From NCBI GenBank assembly GCA_025594325.1, contig JANHCV010000010.1, positions 868,001 through 932,000 on the forward strand: 64,000 nt of DNA, given 5' to 3'. The notes below the pieces were generated by a model. It was given only the letters and a program-made list of their open reading frames with translations. It ran no database searches and was not told the DNA's origin. The position numbers were made by a program, and so were the translations under genes. The stretch's first letter is position 1. Each line of letters begins with the position of its first letter. This stretch comes from Blastocladiella emersonii ATCC 22665. Lineage: Eukaryota; Blastocladiomycota; Blastocladiomycetes; Blastocladiales; Blastocladiaceae. This document shows positions 10,352 to 21,790 of this stretch, piece after piece.

Positions 10352-12670
10352 TCAGACGCCCTTGCCCGCACCACCGCTGCCGCTGCCGCCGCCGTGCTTG
10401 TGCATGCGCTGCTGCAGCCGCGCGATCGTGGACGACAGCGCATCCGTCGACCCCGCGTCGTACCCGGCACCCGTCGCCGCGACCTTGCGCGCCGGCGACG
10501 TGACCCCGACCATCCCCGCGACGGGCGACCCCGGCCGACTAACAGCCGCCGTCGCCGACGCAACCGCGACCGCCGCCCGCACACCGAGCTCGACCTCAAG
10601 CGCGCGCTTCTCGGCCGTCGCCGCGGCCGCCGCATCGCGCGCCGCCGCCACCTCGCGCTGCGCGTCCATGACGCTCTGCATCCACTGTGCCGCCTCGGCG
10701 CGGCGTCTTGCCTGCTCCTCGGCGAGCGCCGCGCGGTCCGCGTCGCGCTCGGCGACCGCGCGCGCCAGCTCGTTGCGCACCGCCGCCAGCTCCGCGGCCG
10801 CGCCCGCCGACTCGCGCCGTGCCGCGCGCTCGTGCTCGAGCAGCTTCTTGCACATGGCCAGGTCGCCCGCGACGCGCGCGTGCGCCGCGCGCACGTTCGC
10901 GAGTTCCGCGGCGGACGTCGCGGACTCGGCACGGGCTACGTCCCGCGCGGAAATCGCGGACTCGGTCTCGGCGCGCGCCGCGTCGAGCTGCCCCGCGTAC
11001 CGCGTCTCGGCCGTGGCGGCGCCCGAGGTCGCCGCCTCGAGCCGGTCCGCGAGCGCCGCCAAGTCGGCCCGTGCGGCATCACGCTCCGCCAGTGTCTCGG
11101 CGAGCGACGCGCGGGTCTGGGTGAGCGCCGCGTCGAGGTCCGCGCACTGCACGCGGAGCCCCGCGAGGTCCGTGTTTGCAGCCGCCGTCGCCTCGGCCGC
11201 CGCGCGCGTCGCTGCCTGCACGCCCTCCGCGACGCGCGCGAGCCATGCGACCACGTGCTCGGCGACCGTCTCGTCCTCGGAGTCGTGTGCCGCGTCGAGA
11301 TCGAGCGCGGAGAGTCCGACGGCGCGAGCCGGGTCCGCCAGGAGCGAGGCCGCGCGGCGCCATAGCTCACGCGTCGCGACACGCGCGGCAGCCGCCGCCG
11401 AGAGTTTCGCGGACTGTGCAGCGAGCTCGCGCTCCAGGTCCGCGACCTGGTCCGTGTGCGCCGCGGCCGAGTCGCGGATCGTCGCGGCGACGCGCTGCGC
11501 GTCGGCGAGAGCGGACTCCAGGTCGCGCACGCGGTGCTGCCACGTCGCTGTCTCCCGGCGTGCCGCGTCGAGGTCGGCTTCGCGCGCGGTGAGCGCCGCG
11601 TGGAGCTACGTTAGGGTGATGGTTAGTGCGGATCGCGATGACGCGATGACGAAAGAACGAACCTTCTTCTCGACCTGCCGCATCTTCTCGGCCACGGCGA
11701 CCGCTCGCGCCGTCTCGTCCTTGCTGCTGTTGACTTTGGCGGAGAGCGCCGCCATCTCGCGCTCGTGCCGCGCAACGAGCCGCTGCAGGTCCGCCGCGCG
11801 CCGCTCCCGGTCCTCGACCGTCTTGAGCAGCCGGTCGTTCTCTGTGTGCGCGGCCGCGAGGAGTGCCGACAGGGACTGCGCCGTCGTGGCCGCGTGCGCG
11901 ACGTGGTCGAGGAGCGCCTACGGGATGGCGCCGTGTGAGGGATCGGGGACGAAATTGGGATGCGAAAGAGCGGAGTGTACCTTCTTGTCGCGCTCGAGCT
12001 TGGCCGTGTACCGCTTGCGGTGCATCTCGTCGACGGGCAGCGCCGCCGGATGATGCTGGTGCTGGTGCGCGTGCCCGACCGACGGCGTCACGGTCTCAGC
12101 GGGACTCGCCGCCATCTCCGTGACGAGCGGAGACGCAGGCATCGACGCCGGCCGGCTCGTTCCCGCCGCCGCCGCCGTCGCCGTCGCAACGGTACGCTGC
12201 GACGCGCTACGCGAGACGCCCGCCGAGGGCGGCGACGAGCCGTAGTGTGCGCCACCCTCGCTGTACCGATGACTCCGGCGCGCGGGCGCCATTGGCGCCG
12301 GCGCGTACTCGGGCCGCGGCGACGGCGAGCGCGGGCGGCTGATCGGCGACGGGGACCGCGGCGGCGGGGTCGGCGGGGACGGAGACCGTGTGCGTGTCGT
12401 GCCGTCGTCGGCGCTCGGCATGCGGAACCCGCGGCGCGAGGTCGGCGACGCGGATCGCGGGCGCGGGGGGTGCGCGTAGCCGCCGAGGAACGAGGTCGTG
12501 GGACGGAGCAGGTAGTCGAGGAGCGCCTCGTCGTCGCCGTCGGCGGCGGAGTCGGTGTCCTCGTCGTCGTCGCGCGAGGTGCGGATGGCCGTCGGCGGCG
12601 GCGGGGCATCGGCGCCACCACCGCGCGCCGCGCGGCGCGGCGTCGGCCGGATGTGCGGCGATGAGTGCAT
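10352..12670 (-). CDS. Coiled-coil protein with disordered N-terminus
   Basis: Three exons: 11981-12670, 11663-11917 and 10352-11605, with introns of 63 and 57 nt, give 732 residues starting MHSSPHIRPTPRR. Residues 1-220 are rich in Ser, Pro and Arg with repeated SPSP/RSPSP motifs and an acidic patch (SRDDDEDTDSAADGDDE). From about 220 to 690 the protein is almost entirely heptad-like and rich in Ala, Glu, Arg and Leu, consistent with a long coiled coil. The tail is glycine-rich. It could be a centrosomal, cytoskeletal or trafficking scaffold, but no family is recognisable from the sequence. The gene converges on SEC61, with 102 nt between their stop codons. Confidence 0.75.
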
Positions 12671-13208
12671 CTTTGGTTTGCGCAAGTGCTGCAAGGTGTG
12701 GTCTATAGTGATACGAGGCGGGGAAGGAGGAAGGGGCGCGGGTTAGCGATCCACGGAGGCCGAGGGGGGTCGGCTGGGTCATGGCGATGGAGACGCGTAA
12801 TGAGACGCGCGAGACACAACACGCGTCGGGCTGTTGGGAGACATTTTCGTGACCGCGAGACGGAACGCGACAATCAGTTGTCATATGAGCGTGCGAACAG
12901 TCATTCACGCGCGCCACGTTCGCCACCAGATTTTGGGCAGCAGCAAAATCGGCGATAGTGTGGAACGAGGTCGTCCCTCGTGCTGCGCCACCTGGCTGCT
13001 GTGCCACCCAGCTGTTCGCGGCCAGACCACCGACATGACCGAGTGCAGTTTCCCTATTCCCTACAACTTGCCCACTGTCTCCCGCTCGCGGCCTCACCTT
13101 CAGTCGAGATCAGCGTGCCAGCGGCCTTCGAATTGAGTGTCCATGATGTACTCAGGTCGGGAACGGAGCTCCCGATCTACTCGGACTGCTACTCCATGAA
13201 TCCGCTCA
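12671..13208. promoter_or_regulatory. Upstream region between coiled-coil gene and receptor pseudogene
   Basis: No convincing gene. GAGACGCGT at 12790-12798 is the recurrent intergenic 9-mer on the minus strand. The stretch TTGGGAGACATTTTCG near 12834-12848 closely resembles TTTGGGAGACATTTCG near 16026-16041. These lie upstream of the two tandem receptor genes, so they are probably leftovers of a duplicated promoter. Confidence 0.35.
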
Positions 13209-15736
13209 ATGAATGCCAACATGTATCGCCGCGTGCTTGAGGTCGCTGCGGTCTTCTTCTTGTTTCTATGCGCGGCGAACGCGGTCAGCACTGAGCGGCG
13301 CATCTCGGCCACCTGCATCCCGCGGTCCGACGCGGCACGGTTCGGCTACGTGCTGGCGCAGGACGGCGCCGACGTCGTTCGCCGCGCCTACCCGAACGTC
13401 ACGTTTGAGTCTGGAGCGTGGGCCTCGTACGTAGCCACCAGCCGTTGTTCTTCGGCTGGACGCCGGACCCCGTCACTGCCATCCACGACATGGTCCGCGT
13501 GAACCTGCCCAGCTACACGACCGCCTGCTGGACGGCTTTCAACATGACCGCGGCGGGGACTTCGTCGACGCGACTCACCTGCGACTGGCCCGTCGAGATG
13601 CTGTAGAAACTCGCGAGTCCGGTGGTCATGGACGCGATCCCACACCTTTCGAAGATGCTCCGCGAGTTCACAATCACCGAGGACACGTTGCGTGGGCTCC
13701 TCGCCGAGTTGCCAAACGCGAACGGCCAGGCCTACGACGTCGCGTGCGACTGGCTGCGTGACCACGGCGCCGTGTGGGAGCCGTGGATCGGAGCGCCGCT
13801 TGCGGATCATGGTACGCGTTCGTGGTCATTATGATCGCGCTCGTGGTCTTCATGTCGCACCGTGTTCACCTCGAGTTCGTCATGTGGCTCGTAGTCGTCC
13901 CGATTCGCACCAACAGCTCGTCGGATCTCGACGCCATCCTCATCATTTGTATCGCCTCGCTCATGGCCGTCCTTGCCGTGGCCGTTCTCGGCGCCACCTG
14001 GCGGTCGCGGAACCAGCCAAGCCTCCGTGTTCAGTCGCCCGCCCTACTCGCGCTTCAGATCGTTGGAGCCCTCGTGTTCGCGCTCAGGCTCGCCGTTCCA
14101 GCCGTCACGGGCGCATCGTCGGGCGCACCGTGCATCGTGCGTGCGTGGCTCATGTCGCTCGGCCTCGTCACTATACAGTTCGCCACCGCGGCCCGGCTGT
14201 GGCACGTCTACGCCATCATAGCAAACGTGTCGTGGTCCGTAACGGTAGTCCACTTCGGCCGACTCACGACGGTCCGTGGCACGACTAACCGCCAGCTCGT
14301 GGTCGCGTTCGTGTTCTTCGCCATGCTTTGCGCCGCTTCACTCGCTCCGTTGACGGTGACCATCGCGCCTTCTGGCGCGGCCATGATCCTCCTCGACATG
14401 TCGCCGGCCGCGTACGCCCGCGCACGCCCGCGTTTGTCCTGCTCCACCGCTATGGGCCGTGGCCATCCCTTTCGCGCTCATTCACGTTCCGCTCGCTGCG
14501 GCCACCGCATGGCTCTCGTCCCGGACGCGCAACTCGATCACCATGGCGAGCGACGCTGCGCCGCAAGGGTACCAGCACCTCGCAGTCGGTATCGCCGCGA
14601 GTGTCGGGATGCTACTCGGTGACCCGAGGCTGCAGCACGTCCACCTGTGGGTCGTCCCAGCACTCACGACGACGCTGACCATGATCCTCCACACTGCGGC
14701 TCTTCCCGTCGCCCTCGTCGTGCTCACGGTCACATCGGCACCCACACGTCTCGTGCGCAAACTTCCATCAAGTGCGAGCAGCGGTGCGGGAGGTCTCGGC
14801 GTCAATGGCGTCAGTGGTGCGACGGCTGCGTCGGGTGCTCGACTCGCCGTGAGCTTGGCGTACTCGGCTCCAAGCCGACGCGGTAGCCTGCCGCATACGC
14901 ACCAGTGGTGGCCTCAGCCCATCATACCTCCGCCAGCACAGGAGGAGCCAGAGGTCGTGGTCGAGCCCATGCCCGGCGCAATGGACACGGACGTATCTGA
15001 AGAGCAGCAGCCCGAGCTTCCGACCGACCTGCCGCCAAGAAACATCTTCGGCACAAACCGCTCGTCCACGTTTGGCACAATCCGGCGTCGTGCGGACGAC
15101 GTGCCCAAGCCCGGCGCCATCACCATCATGCTGAACGCGGACGACACGTCAAGCGTGTGAGTCGCGCCCGATCCGTCCGAATCCACTCCGGGCGCGAGCT
15201 CGTTTGTCGCTCCTGCTGGCGGCGAGCAGCTACCACAGCAGCCAACCCGGCTTCTCTCAACCGCGCTCTACCGCGACGAATCCAGCATCTCGCTGTACCC
15301 GACTTCTCTCGTTAGCTCCGGCGCCGTGCAGCACGAGTGGGCGCGGAGCTTCTAGACCTCGCACTCGGACCGCAGCCCCACAACGCTCCTCGCGCAACTT
15401 CCCGTCTCCAGCACGCGCGAGCCAATCGCTGTCCACCGCACGCGGTGGCCGTGGAATCCGTGGGCCGCTGGGTTTGCTGTCGTGATCCCGAGCCTGCGGC
15501 TGGTCGGCGTCATCCCAACCGCCATGCATGGCGTGACGCCGCGCGGAACCGCGTTCTGGATGCCGGGTAAGGAGGTAGTGTATGTCACGGTACGTTTCGA
15601 CGCTGTCGTCGACCGCTCGGGTCGCGCGAGCGTCCGGGTAGTGCGTGGCAGTCGAGCAGAGTACGAGATCGAGCTTCCCTCCGCGCAGTCGGCGGAGCTG
15701 TGGGTCGCCGCTGCTGAAGAACTTGCTAGAGTGTAA
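13209..15736 (+). pseudogene. Receptor pseudogene, tandem paralogue of the OpuAC-7TM gene
   Basis: This is homologous along its length to the intact gene at 16257-19396: a signal peptide (FFLFLCAANA), TCIPRSDAARFGYV, then receptor and tail segments. It has at least five lesions. Most of the binding domain is deleted: the frame jumps near 13430 from GAWAS to FFGWTPDP, a loss of about 200 residues. A TAG at 13603-13605 replaces the Gln of VELLQK. A 10-bp tandem duplication at 14414-14432 shifts the frame between TM4 and TM5. A TGA at about 15160 replaces Trp, and a TAG near 15352 follows in the tail. The second intron (donor after ADHG, acceptor ...CTCGTAG) is still recognisable. The PH-like C-terminus (PSLRLVGVIP...AAEELARV) survives in frame. 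Confidence 0.88.
14414..14432 (+). repeat. 10-bp tandem duplication causing a frameshift
   Basis: ACGCCCGCGC is followed directly by ACGCCCGCG. The paralogue has a single three-nucleotide codon here (AYAHVCS), so the extra 10 nt move translation from the frame used upstream to the one that continues with CPAPPLWAVAIPF. Confidence 0.8.
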
Positions 15737-16256
15737 TCTGATGATTTGACTGTACTATTTGCCCTCAAGAACACTGCCATTTAACGATCTCGTCGGCTCA
15801 GCCACGCTATTGCGTTCCGCGCAGAACGGTGGTCGGAACGCGTCGCGTTTCAGGCCCACGTGAGGGATCTGATCGGCTTGCCCACGCTCAACGAAGCGCA
15901 ACCCGCCGTTCCAAGGCGTTAAAGCGATTTGAGGGTGGTGTTGGCTTAAGTAATCCACGGAGTCTCAAAGACATGGAGCGAGCATGTTCGGGGACGCGTC
16001 CTGAGGCAGGAGGTGCGCACCAAGGCTTTGGGAGACATTTCGCGATGACGAAACATGAGTGACCGCGTGTCCTCCCTGGCTCCATGCCGCCCGGGTCGTT
16101 TCGCAAGGATCCGGCACTTTGGCTCGAGCACTGTCTCCCAGTCGGGCCATTCCTGGCGATCGAGTGGAACGCTCTGCCTGGATGGTAAGGCCTGAATCTA
16201 GCCAGACCCTGATCCACCCGATGCAAGACTTCATGCAAAGCTCCATGCAATAAGAA
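15737..16256. other. Intergenic, upstream of the intact receptor gene
   Basis: No gene is supported. The stretch resembling TTGGGAGACATTTCG (about 16026-16041) matches one upstream of the tandem paralogue. Short frames on both strands have no protein-like character. Confidence 0.4.
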
Positions 16257-19200
16257 ATGTATCCTCGCGCGGTCGCAGTCGCAGCATCCATATTCTTGCT
16301 TCTCTGTGTGTCAACTGCCAGCAGCGTCGAGCGACGACTGCCGTACACTTGCATCCCGCGAGCCGAGGCCGCGCGGTTTGGCTTCGTTGAAGCCCAGGAC
16401 TCGCTTGACGTCGTGCGTCGCGTCTACCCGGCTATCACGCTCGAGTCGCACTCTTGGACCTCGTACGCCTCCAGCCGTAGCACAGGTCTGACTGTTCGGT
16501 CCACTGACAACTGGATGTGGTAGATCAAATGTGACCAACTTCATTGGCGCGATTCTCGCTCGCGACATCCTCGGCCTCGACGTGCGCGTCGTCGAGCGCG
16601 ACGCTCCGTTCGGCATTTACACGCGGCTTGTGAGTGGCCAGGTCTCGGCGGCGCTCGAGATCTGGCCCGTCAATAAGGTCAAGCTGTATCTGCAATACGT
16701 TACGATCGCGCGCACGGTGCACGACATGGGTCAAACCGGGTACACGGGCGTCACGATGTGGAGCTTTCCCGCCACGATCTCGGCGCAGCACCCGGGCATG
16801 ATCTTCGAGTCGTGGCGCTCGCTCCTTCAGCCCGAGACGCTCGAATTGCTTCCACTCGCCGGCTCCACGCCACCGGCGCGTTTAGCCGACGGAACCTTCG
16901 TCTGTACCGTGTCCTGGTGCGCCAACGGGGTTTACACGCCGCCGCAGTGCCAACCCGGCGGCACATGGGCCGGCCGCTGTCGCGAGATGTGGCACATGAA
17001 CCCCGGCGTCAATCCGGGCGAGTCAGAGCAGATGATCCACGACCTTGGCCTTCCCATCGTCGTCGTGTACCTCGGCGCAAGCTACGATTCCCGCGTGACG
17101 GCGTGTCTTGCCGCCGCGAGCCCGACGCAGACCTGCCTCATCTTCGGTTGGACGCCGTTCGCAGCGACAGCAAACTTCGGCCTGCTGCGCGTCAACTTGC
17201 CGAGCTACACGACTGCGTGCTGGTCCGGGTTCAACATGCAGTTTGCTGGGACCTCGTCGACACGCCTTGATTGCGCATGGCCCGTGGAACTGCTGCAGAA
17301 GCTTGCCGGCCCGACCGTCATGGACGCGGTCCCTCAGCTCGCGGCCATGATCCGAGCATTCACTATCACTGAAAGCACGCTCCAAGGTCTCCTGTCCCCG
17401 CTCACGTCGGACAACGACCGGACTTTTGACGTGGCGTGCGAGTGGGTGCGCGATCACGCTGCCGTGTGGAGTCCTTGGATCGCGGCTCCTCCAGCGGATC
17501 ATGGTACGAACTCTTGGTCCACGCCGCGTAATTCAAACTCACCCATGCTCTCCTCCGCTATGTGTAGTCGTACCGTTCCGCCGCACGAGCTGGTCCGACC
17601 TGGACATCTCCCTCATCACCTTCGTCTCGGTTTCTGCTGCAGTCCTGGCTGCGCTTGTGCTCGCCGCGATCTGGCGCTACCGCAAGGAGCCGAGCTTACG
17701 CGTCCAGTCGCCCGCGCTGCTCTCGCTCCAAGTCTGCGGTTCACTCCTCTTTGTGCTTGGCCTCGCGCTTCCCGCGTTTGTAGCCATCGCTACGGGCGCG
17801 TCGTGTATCTCGCGCGCATGGCTCGTTTCACTCGGCCTCGCCACGGTCCAATTCGCCACTGCGGCCCGGCTGTGGCGAGTCTACGCCATCATCGCGAACG
17901 TGTCGTGGTCGGCGGTCCTCTTTGGCCGACTCGTGACGATCCGCGGAACAACGCATCGTCAGCTCATGGTCGCTCTTGCTATCCTTGTCCTCATCGGCGC
18001 CTTTGCTCTTGGCCCGCTGACGGCCGCTCTCATTCGATCGCCCATCAACCCGATACTACTCAACAGCACTCCTCTCGCTTACGCTCACGTTTGCTCGACC
18101 CCGCCCCTCTGCGCCGCCGCGATCCCCGTTGTCCTCATTCACATCCCGCTCGGTGCGGGCACCGCCTGGCTTACGTCACGTACCAAGCACTCGATCACTT
18201 TGACGAGTGACGCCGCGCCGCAGGTGTACAAGCACCTCGTGGTCGGCATCGCTGCGAGTGTCGGACTGCTTTTCGGCGAGCCGAGGCTTTACCTTGTCCA
18301 GCTGTGGGTCGTTCCAGCGCTCGCGGCCACGCTGACGATGCTCTTCCAAACTGCCGCTTTCCCTGTTGCGCTGGTCGCTCTAACCTCGGCCACAGCTCCA
18401 GGCCGACTCGTGCGCAAACTGCGCTCGAACGCCAGTAGCGGCGGCGGTGGCTGTGGGCCGGCGGATTCGGTGACCCAGTCCGTCCCGGGTTCGAACTACT
18501 CGGCTCCTTCGCGAGTGAGCGGTCCGTCCCCAGCAATCACGACCCGCTGGTGGTCTCGGAACAACGTTATGCGGACACAGCAGGATTCGGATGTCGCTTC
18601 CAAGCCCGCGCCCGGCCCAAACGATCCGCTGTCGTCGCTCTCACCGTCGGCCGCTTATCCTAGTCACGTGCGGATGAGCGTGTTCGGCTCGCTGCTCTCG
18701 TCCAAGTTCAACACCGTGCAACGCCGCACGGCCGGCCCGGTGGAGCCTGGCGTGATCACCATGATGCTGGACGCCGACGAGACCGCGAGCGTGTGGGTTG
18801 CCGCCGACCCTGCCGAATCTACTCCGTCTGCCGCTACGCATCCGTCCAAGGACATCGGCGGCGGCGACTCGCTTTCGCAGCAGCCGAGCCGGCTCAAGGC
18901 GAGTGCGCTTTACCAGGAAGATTCGACGGTGTCCACGTCTGTGGCTGTTCTCTCGAGCGCGGATGACGTCCGAGCGACCTGGGCACTCGGGAACCAGAGC
19001 GTGCTACCGCTCCGCAGCTCGTCCAAGCCGACCACGCTGCTCGCACAAGTCCCAGTCATGAGCACGCGGACGTCGGTCTCGATTCGTCGCGCGCGGTGGC
19101 CGTGGACGCCCTGGACCGCTGGATTCGCTGTCGTCGTACCTTCCTTGCGGCTCGTGGCGATCATTCCGGCTGCTGAAGGTGGCACAGCGCCGCGCGGGAC

Positions 19201-19396
19201 TGTGTTTTGGGTTCGCGGCCGGACCTCGGCCACCGATCTCGCGTTCGTTTCCATAACCGACAGCAAGGGCAGAGGAAGCGTCCGCGTGCGCCGCGGCGAC
19301 CGAACGCTCTACGAGATCGAGTTTGATTCTGCGCAGCAGGCGCAGCAATGGGTCGCCGCCGCGACTGAACTGGTCACGGTGGCCGGGGCCGAATGA
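16257..19396 (+). CDS. OpuAC-like binding domain fused to 7TM receptor with PH-like tail
   Basis: Three exons: 16257-16462, 16524-17503 and 17568-19396, giving 1004 residues. Residues 1-22 are a signal peptide. Residues ~30-390 resemble bacterial glycine-betaine/OpuAC-type substrate-binding proteins. Evidence includes SNVTNFIGAILARDILGLDV, SAALEIWPVNK, GYTGVTMWSFPATISAQHPG, and a terminal AMIRAFTITESTLQGLL followed by DVACEWVRDHAAVWSPWI. Seven hydrophobic segments follow (about 409-667), with ATAARLWRVYAIIANVSW around the third helix. Then come a long Ser-rich tail and, at ~919-1000, a segment like a PH domain that ends in a helix DSAQQAQQWVAAATEL. The layout (extracellular binding lobe, 7TM, cytosolic tail) parallels class C GPCRs, but the ectodomain differs. 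Ligand and coupling are unknown; a betaine- or choline-like ligand is only a guess. Confidence 0.85.
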
Positions 19397-19571
19397 GCCG
19401 CAATAAATACAAGTTCTAAGCCTATCCTCCGTTGATGCATCGCTGTCGAGCGGCTCCGGTGCTCGAAAGCGTCGCGCCTCAGCTTCGCGTCAAGTGAACG
19501 TTGACAAGTTCGGCCATCGACATCCCGTTAGCGTGACAGGCCAACAACTGTATGCGCATCCGTCTATTCGT

Positions 19572-20760
19572 TCACTTGACGACCAGTCCATCGACATGCC
19601 TGACCGCCGCCTTGAGCATCGCGTGCGTCCAGCCCGTCACACCGTGAAAAACTCGCTTGACCTCGCCCAGCTCGCTTTCCGGTAAACCCGCGGTGTACCG
19701 CGTCACGACATCGCGCAGCGGTTTCGCCATGTCGCGCGATACCGATAGCGCGCGGACCCACGCGACCACGGTCGCGGGCGGCAGCGGGAGCGCAGGCGTG
19801 CTCGAGGCCAGGGAGACGTGCAGCGCTGCGTGCGGGGCGGCGGGGTACGCGGTGAGGCACTGGACGGCGGCCGCGCGGTGTTGGGAGGGGAGTGAGGCGA
19901 GGGACGCGGCGAGCCACGTCGTTGATGCAGGATCTACATTCTCACGCGGGTCAGTCTCCTCGCTTCGCAACCTCGAGTCACTCTTCTGCACCTTCGGGTC
20001 CAGCCGCGAGCGCCGGCGCGAGAAGATGCTCGACCCAGTCGCCCGGGTGCTCACCCGCGACTTTTCAGGTGAGATCGGCCACGGCGCGCGGAACCGGCGC
20101 GCGTGAGACGGCGACCGTCGTGGCGACGTGCGCCAGGAGCGCGAGCCGGTGCGACCGCGGGACCGAGGTGAGTGAAGAGCACGTCGTGTACAGCCACGCG
20201 GCGTGCGTCGGCACGAGGCCAGCGGTGGATAGGGTTGAGGAAAACTACGCGGGATGAGTGAGCAAGGGATCCGGGAGTGAGAAGCGAGAAGCGGATGGGG
20301 GAGTACCTCGAACTGGGAGAGCACAGCGGCGCGTGAGACGCCCTCGGCGACTTCGGGTGCGAGTGCGTCGAGGGCGTCGCCAACGGGCGCGGCGTGCACG
20401 CGCGCGAGGACCGTCTCGAGGTCGCGAACGCGCTCGGACTCGTCCACGGCCGGGACGACTGGGGCATGCTCGGAGGGGGCCGCTTCTGCGGCAAGCTCGT
20501 CGCTCTCCGGCTCGATCGCGGCGACTACACCCGCCAGCGTCAGCTCCTGTTCAGCACGGCGACGACTCGGGCAACGGACCTCGAGCACGTTTAGCCCGCT
20601 CCAGCCGCTCGACACGGCTCGCGCGCTTGCGCCGGCGCACGTCGTCCGCGCTCACCTCCTGAACGGGGACCGCGCGCAGTTGCTCCCGCTCGATCCCGAG
20701 CGCCGCGCTGATGGCCTCGAACCGGCGGTCCGCTACATCGCGTCGATTATCAGCCTCCAT
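19572..20760 (-). CDS. Ala-rich helical protein with an in-frame TGA
   Basis: Best model: exons 20580-20760, 20307-20524, 19992-20244 and 19572-19933, with introns of 55, 62 and 58 nt, giving about 337 residues from MEADNRRDVADRRFEAI. All junctions are in phase and each intron ends in GTAG. Exon 3 contains a TGA (20065-20067) between AVADLT and KVAGEHPGDWVEHLL. Both sides look coding in the same frame. Explanations are a nonsense mutation, a base error, or a 60-nt intron with an unusual GAG acceptor just after it. The first exon is very basic; the rest is alanine-rich and helical. No family is recognised. The gene starts 133 bp from the divergent TMEM17-like gene and contains no transmembrane segment. 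Confidence 0.6.
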
Positions 20761-20892
20761 TGCATCGAGTCGCGTCGTCGCGGAGCTTACATTGCGGGGT
20801 AGCCGGCCACGGGTCCATGGCGTCGTCGTCAACGACGCGTCTCACATCCGCGACGCGCTTTCTTCTCCTCTCTCCCCTTCAAAGAGCAACCC

Positions 20893-21746
20893 ATGAAACC
20901 CACGCCGATCCTGCCGCGCACCGCGCTACACCGACCCGAAGGCGACCCGCCGCGATGGCGAAGCCCCGGCGAGTCGCCCACAACGCGGTCGGCGGCGCAG
21001 CAGTGGCAGGACCACGCGCTCGAGTCGGTCGCGCACCGCCTCTTCTCGCACCACTTTCGCCAACAGCAGCTGCGCGTGCACGTCGCCGGGTCTGCGGGGA
21101 GTGAGGGCGGCGAGGAGGATGACGTGGGTGAGGCTTCGTTGGGCGGAAGAAGGCGACCGCGGAGGGCCGCCGAGTTCCCGCTGGTCCTGAGTACGTTCGC
21201 TGCACGGCCGCGGCCACAATGACGACGACGAGGCGTGCTCACAACCGAGTAAGTGTAGACGACAAGCCGATGCTCGCGTCGGTTCCACTGCACCTGCTCC
21301 TGCGCTTCACGTCGTGCGCGTACCCGTGCTGGTCCGCCGCCATGGTGTACGTGACGTTGGCCAAGCTCGCTACGCCAGGCACCACCGCGATGAACGAGTT
21401 CTACCGGTTCGCGCTGCAGTTCAACCTCGCCGTGTTCATCCTCGCCGAGCCCGTGCGCCTGCTGCTCGGCATGCGCGGCAACCGGCGCGAGCGGATCCCG
21501 GACCTCGCCGGGTTCCTCCTGCTGTCGGTCCTCCCGCAGGTCCTGGTGCTCGCGTATTTCGCGGTGCTGCAGCGCGTCCACGCGCACAGCGTCGTGTCCC
21601 CCGTCGAGGTCGCGCTCAACGCCGCGTACCTCGCGGTGCTCGTGCCGCAGGTTGCCATAGGGTATCGTGTCGTTGATCGCATCTTTCACGTCATGTCGTT
21701 GCCGCTTCCGCCACCGCCGCCAGCGCAGCGAGGGCCCGAGCCGTGA
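20893..21746 (+). CDS. TMEM17: TMEM17/TMEM216-family ciliary transition-zone protein
   Basis: Two exons: 20893-21190 and 21259-21746, with a 68-nt intron (GTACGT...GTGCTCAC...TGTAG), giving 261 residues. After a ~100-residue hydrophilic N-terminus come four hydrophobic segments. The sequence LASVPLHLLLRFTSCAYPCW, EFYRFALQFNLAVFILAEPV, RLLLGMRGNRRERIPDLAGF and LLLSVLPQVLVLAYF matches the TMEM17 pattern. That pattern is Q..LYFN...FP.WW, EA.RLYLGY.GN..E..PELAGF.LLS..LQ. TMEM17 is part of the MKS/B9 module at the ciliary transition zone in animals and other ciliates or flagellates. A flagellar-gate role is inferred. An ATG at 21219 falls inside the intron. The Pro-rich C-terminus is unusual. Confidence 0.82.
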
Positions 21747-21790
21747 GAGAGAGACGACGGATAAACATGTATATATGAGATGGACGGCGC

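Noticed and set aside
9900-12053. 717-residue plus-strand frame antisense to the coiled-coil gene
   Set aside because: Mostly Ala/Ser/Arg from the complement of Ala/Glu/Arg codons; it overlaps the SEC61 3' end in a different frame.
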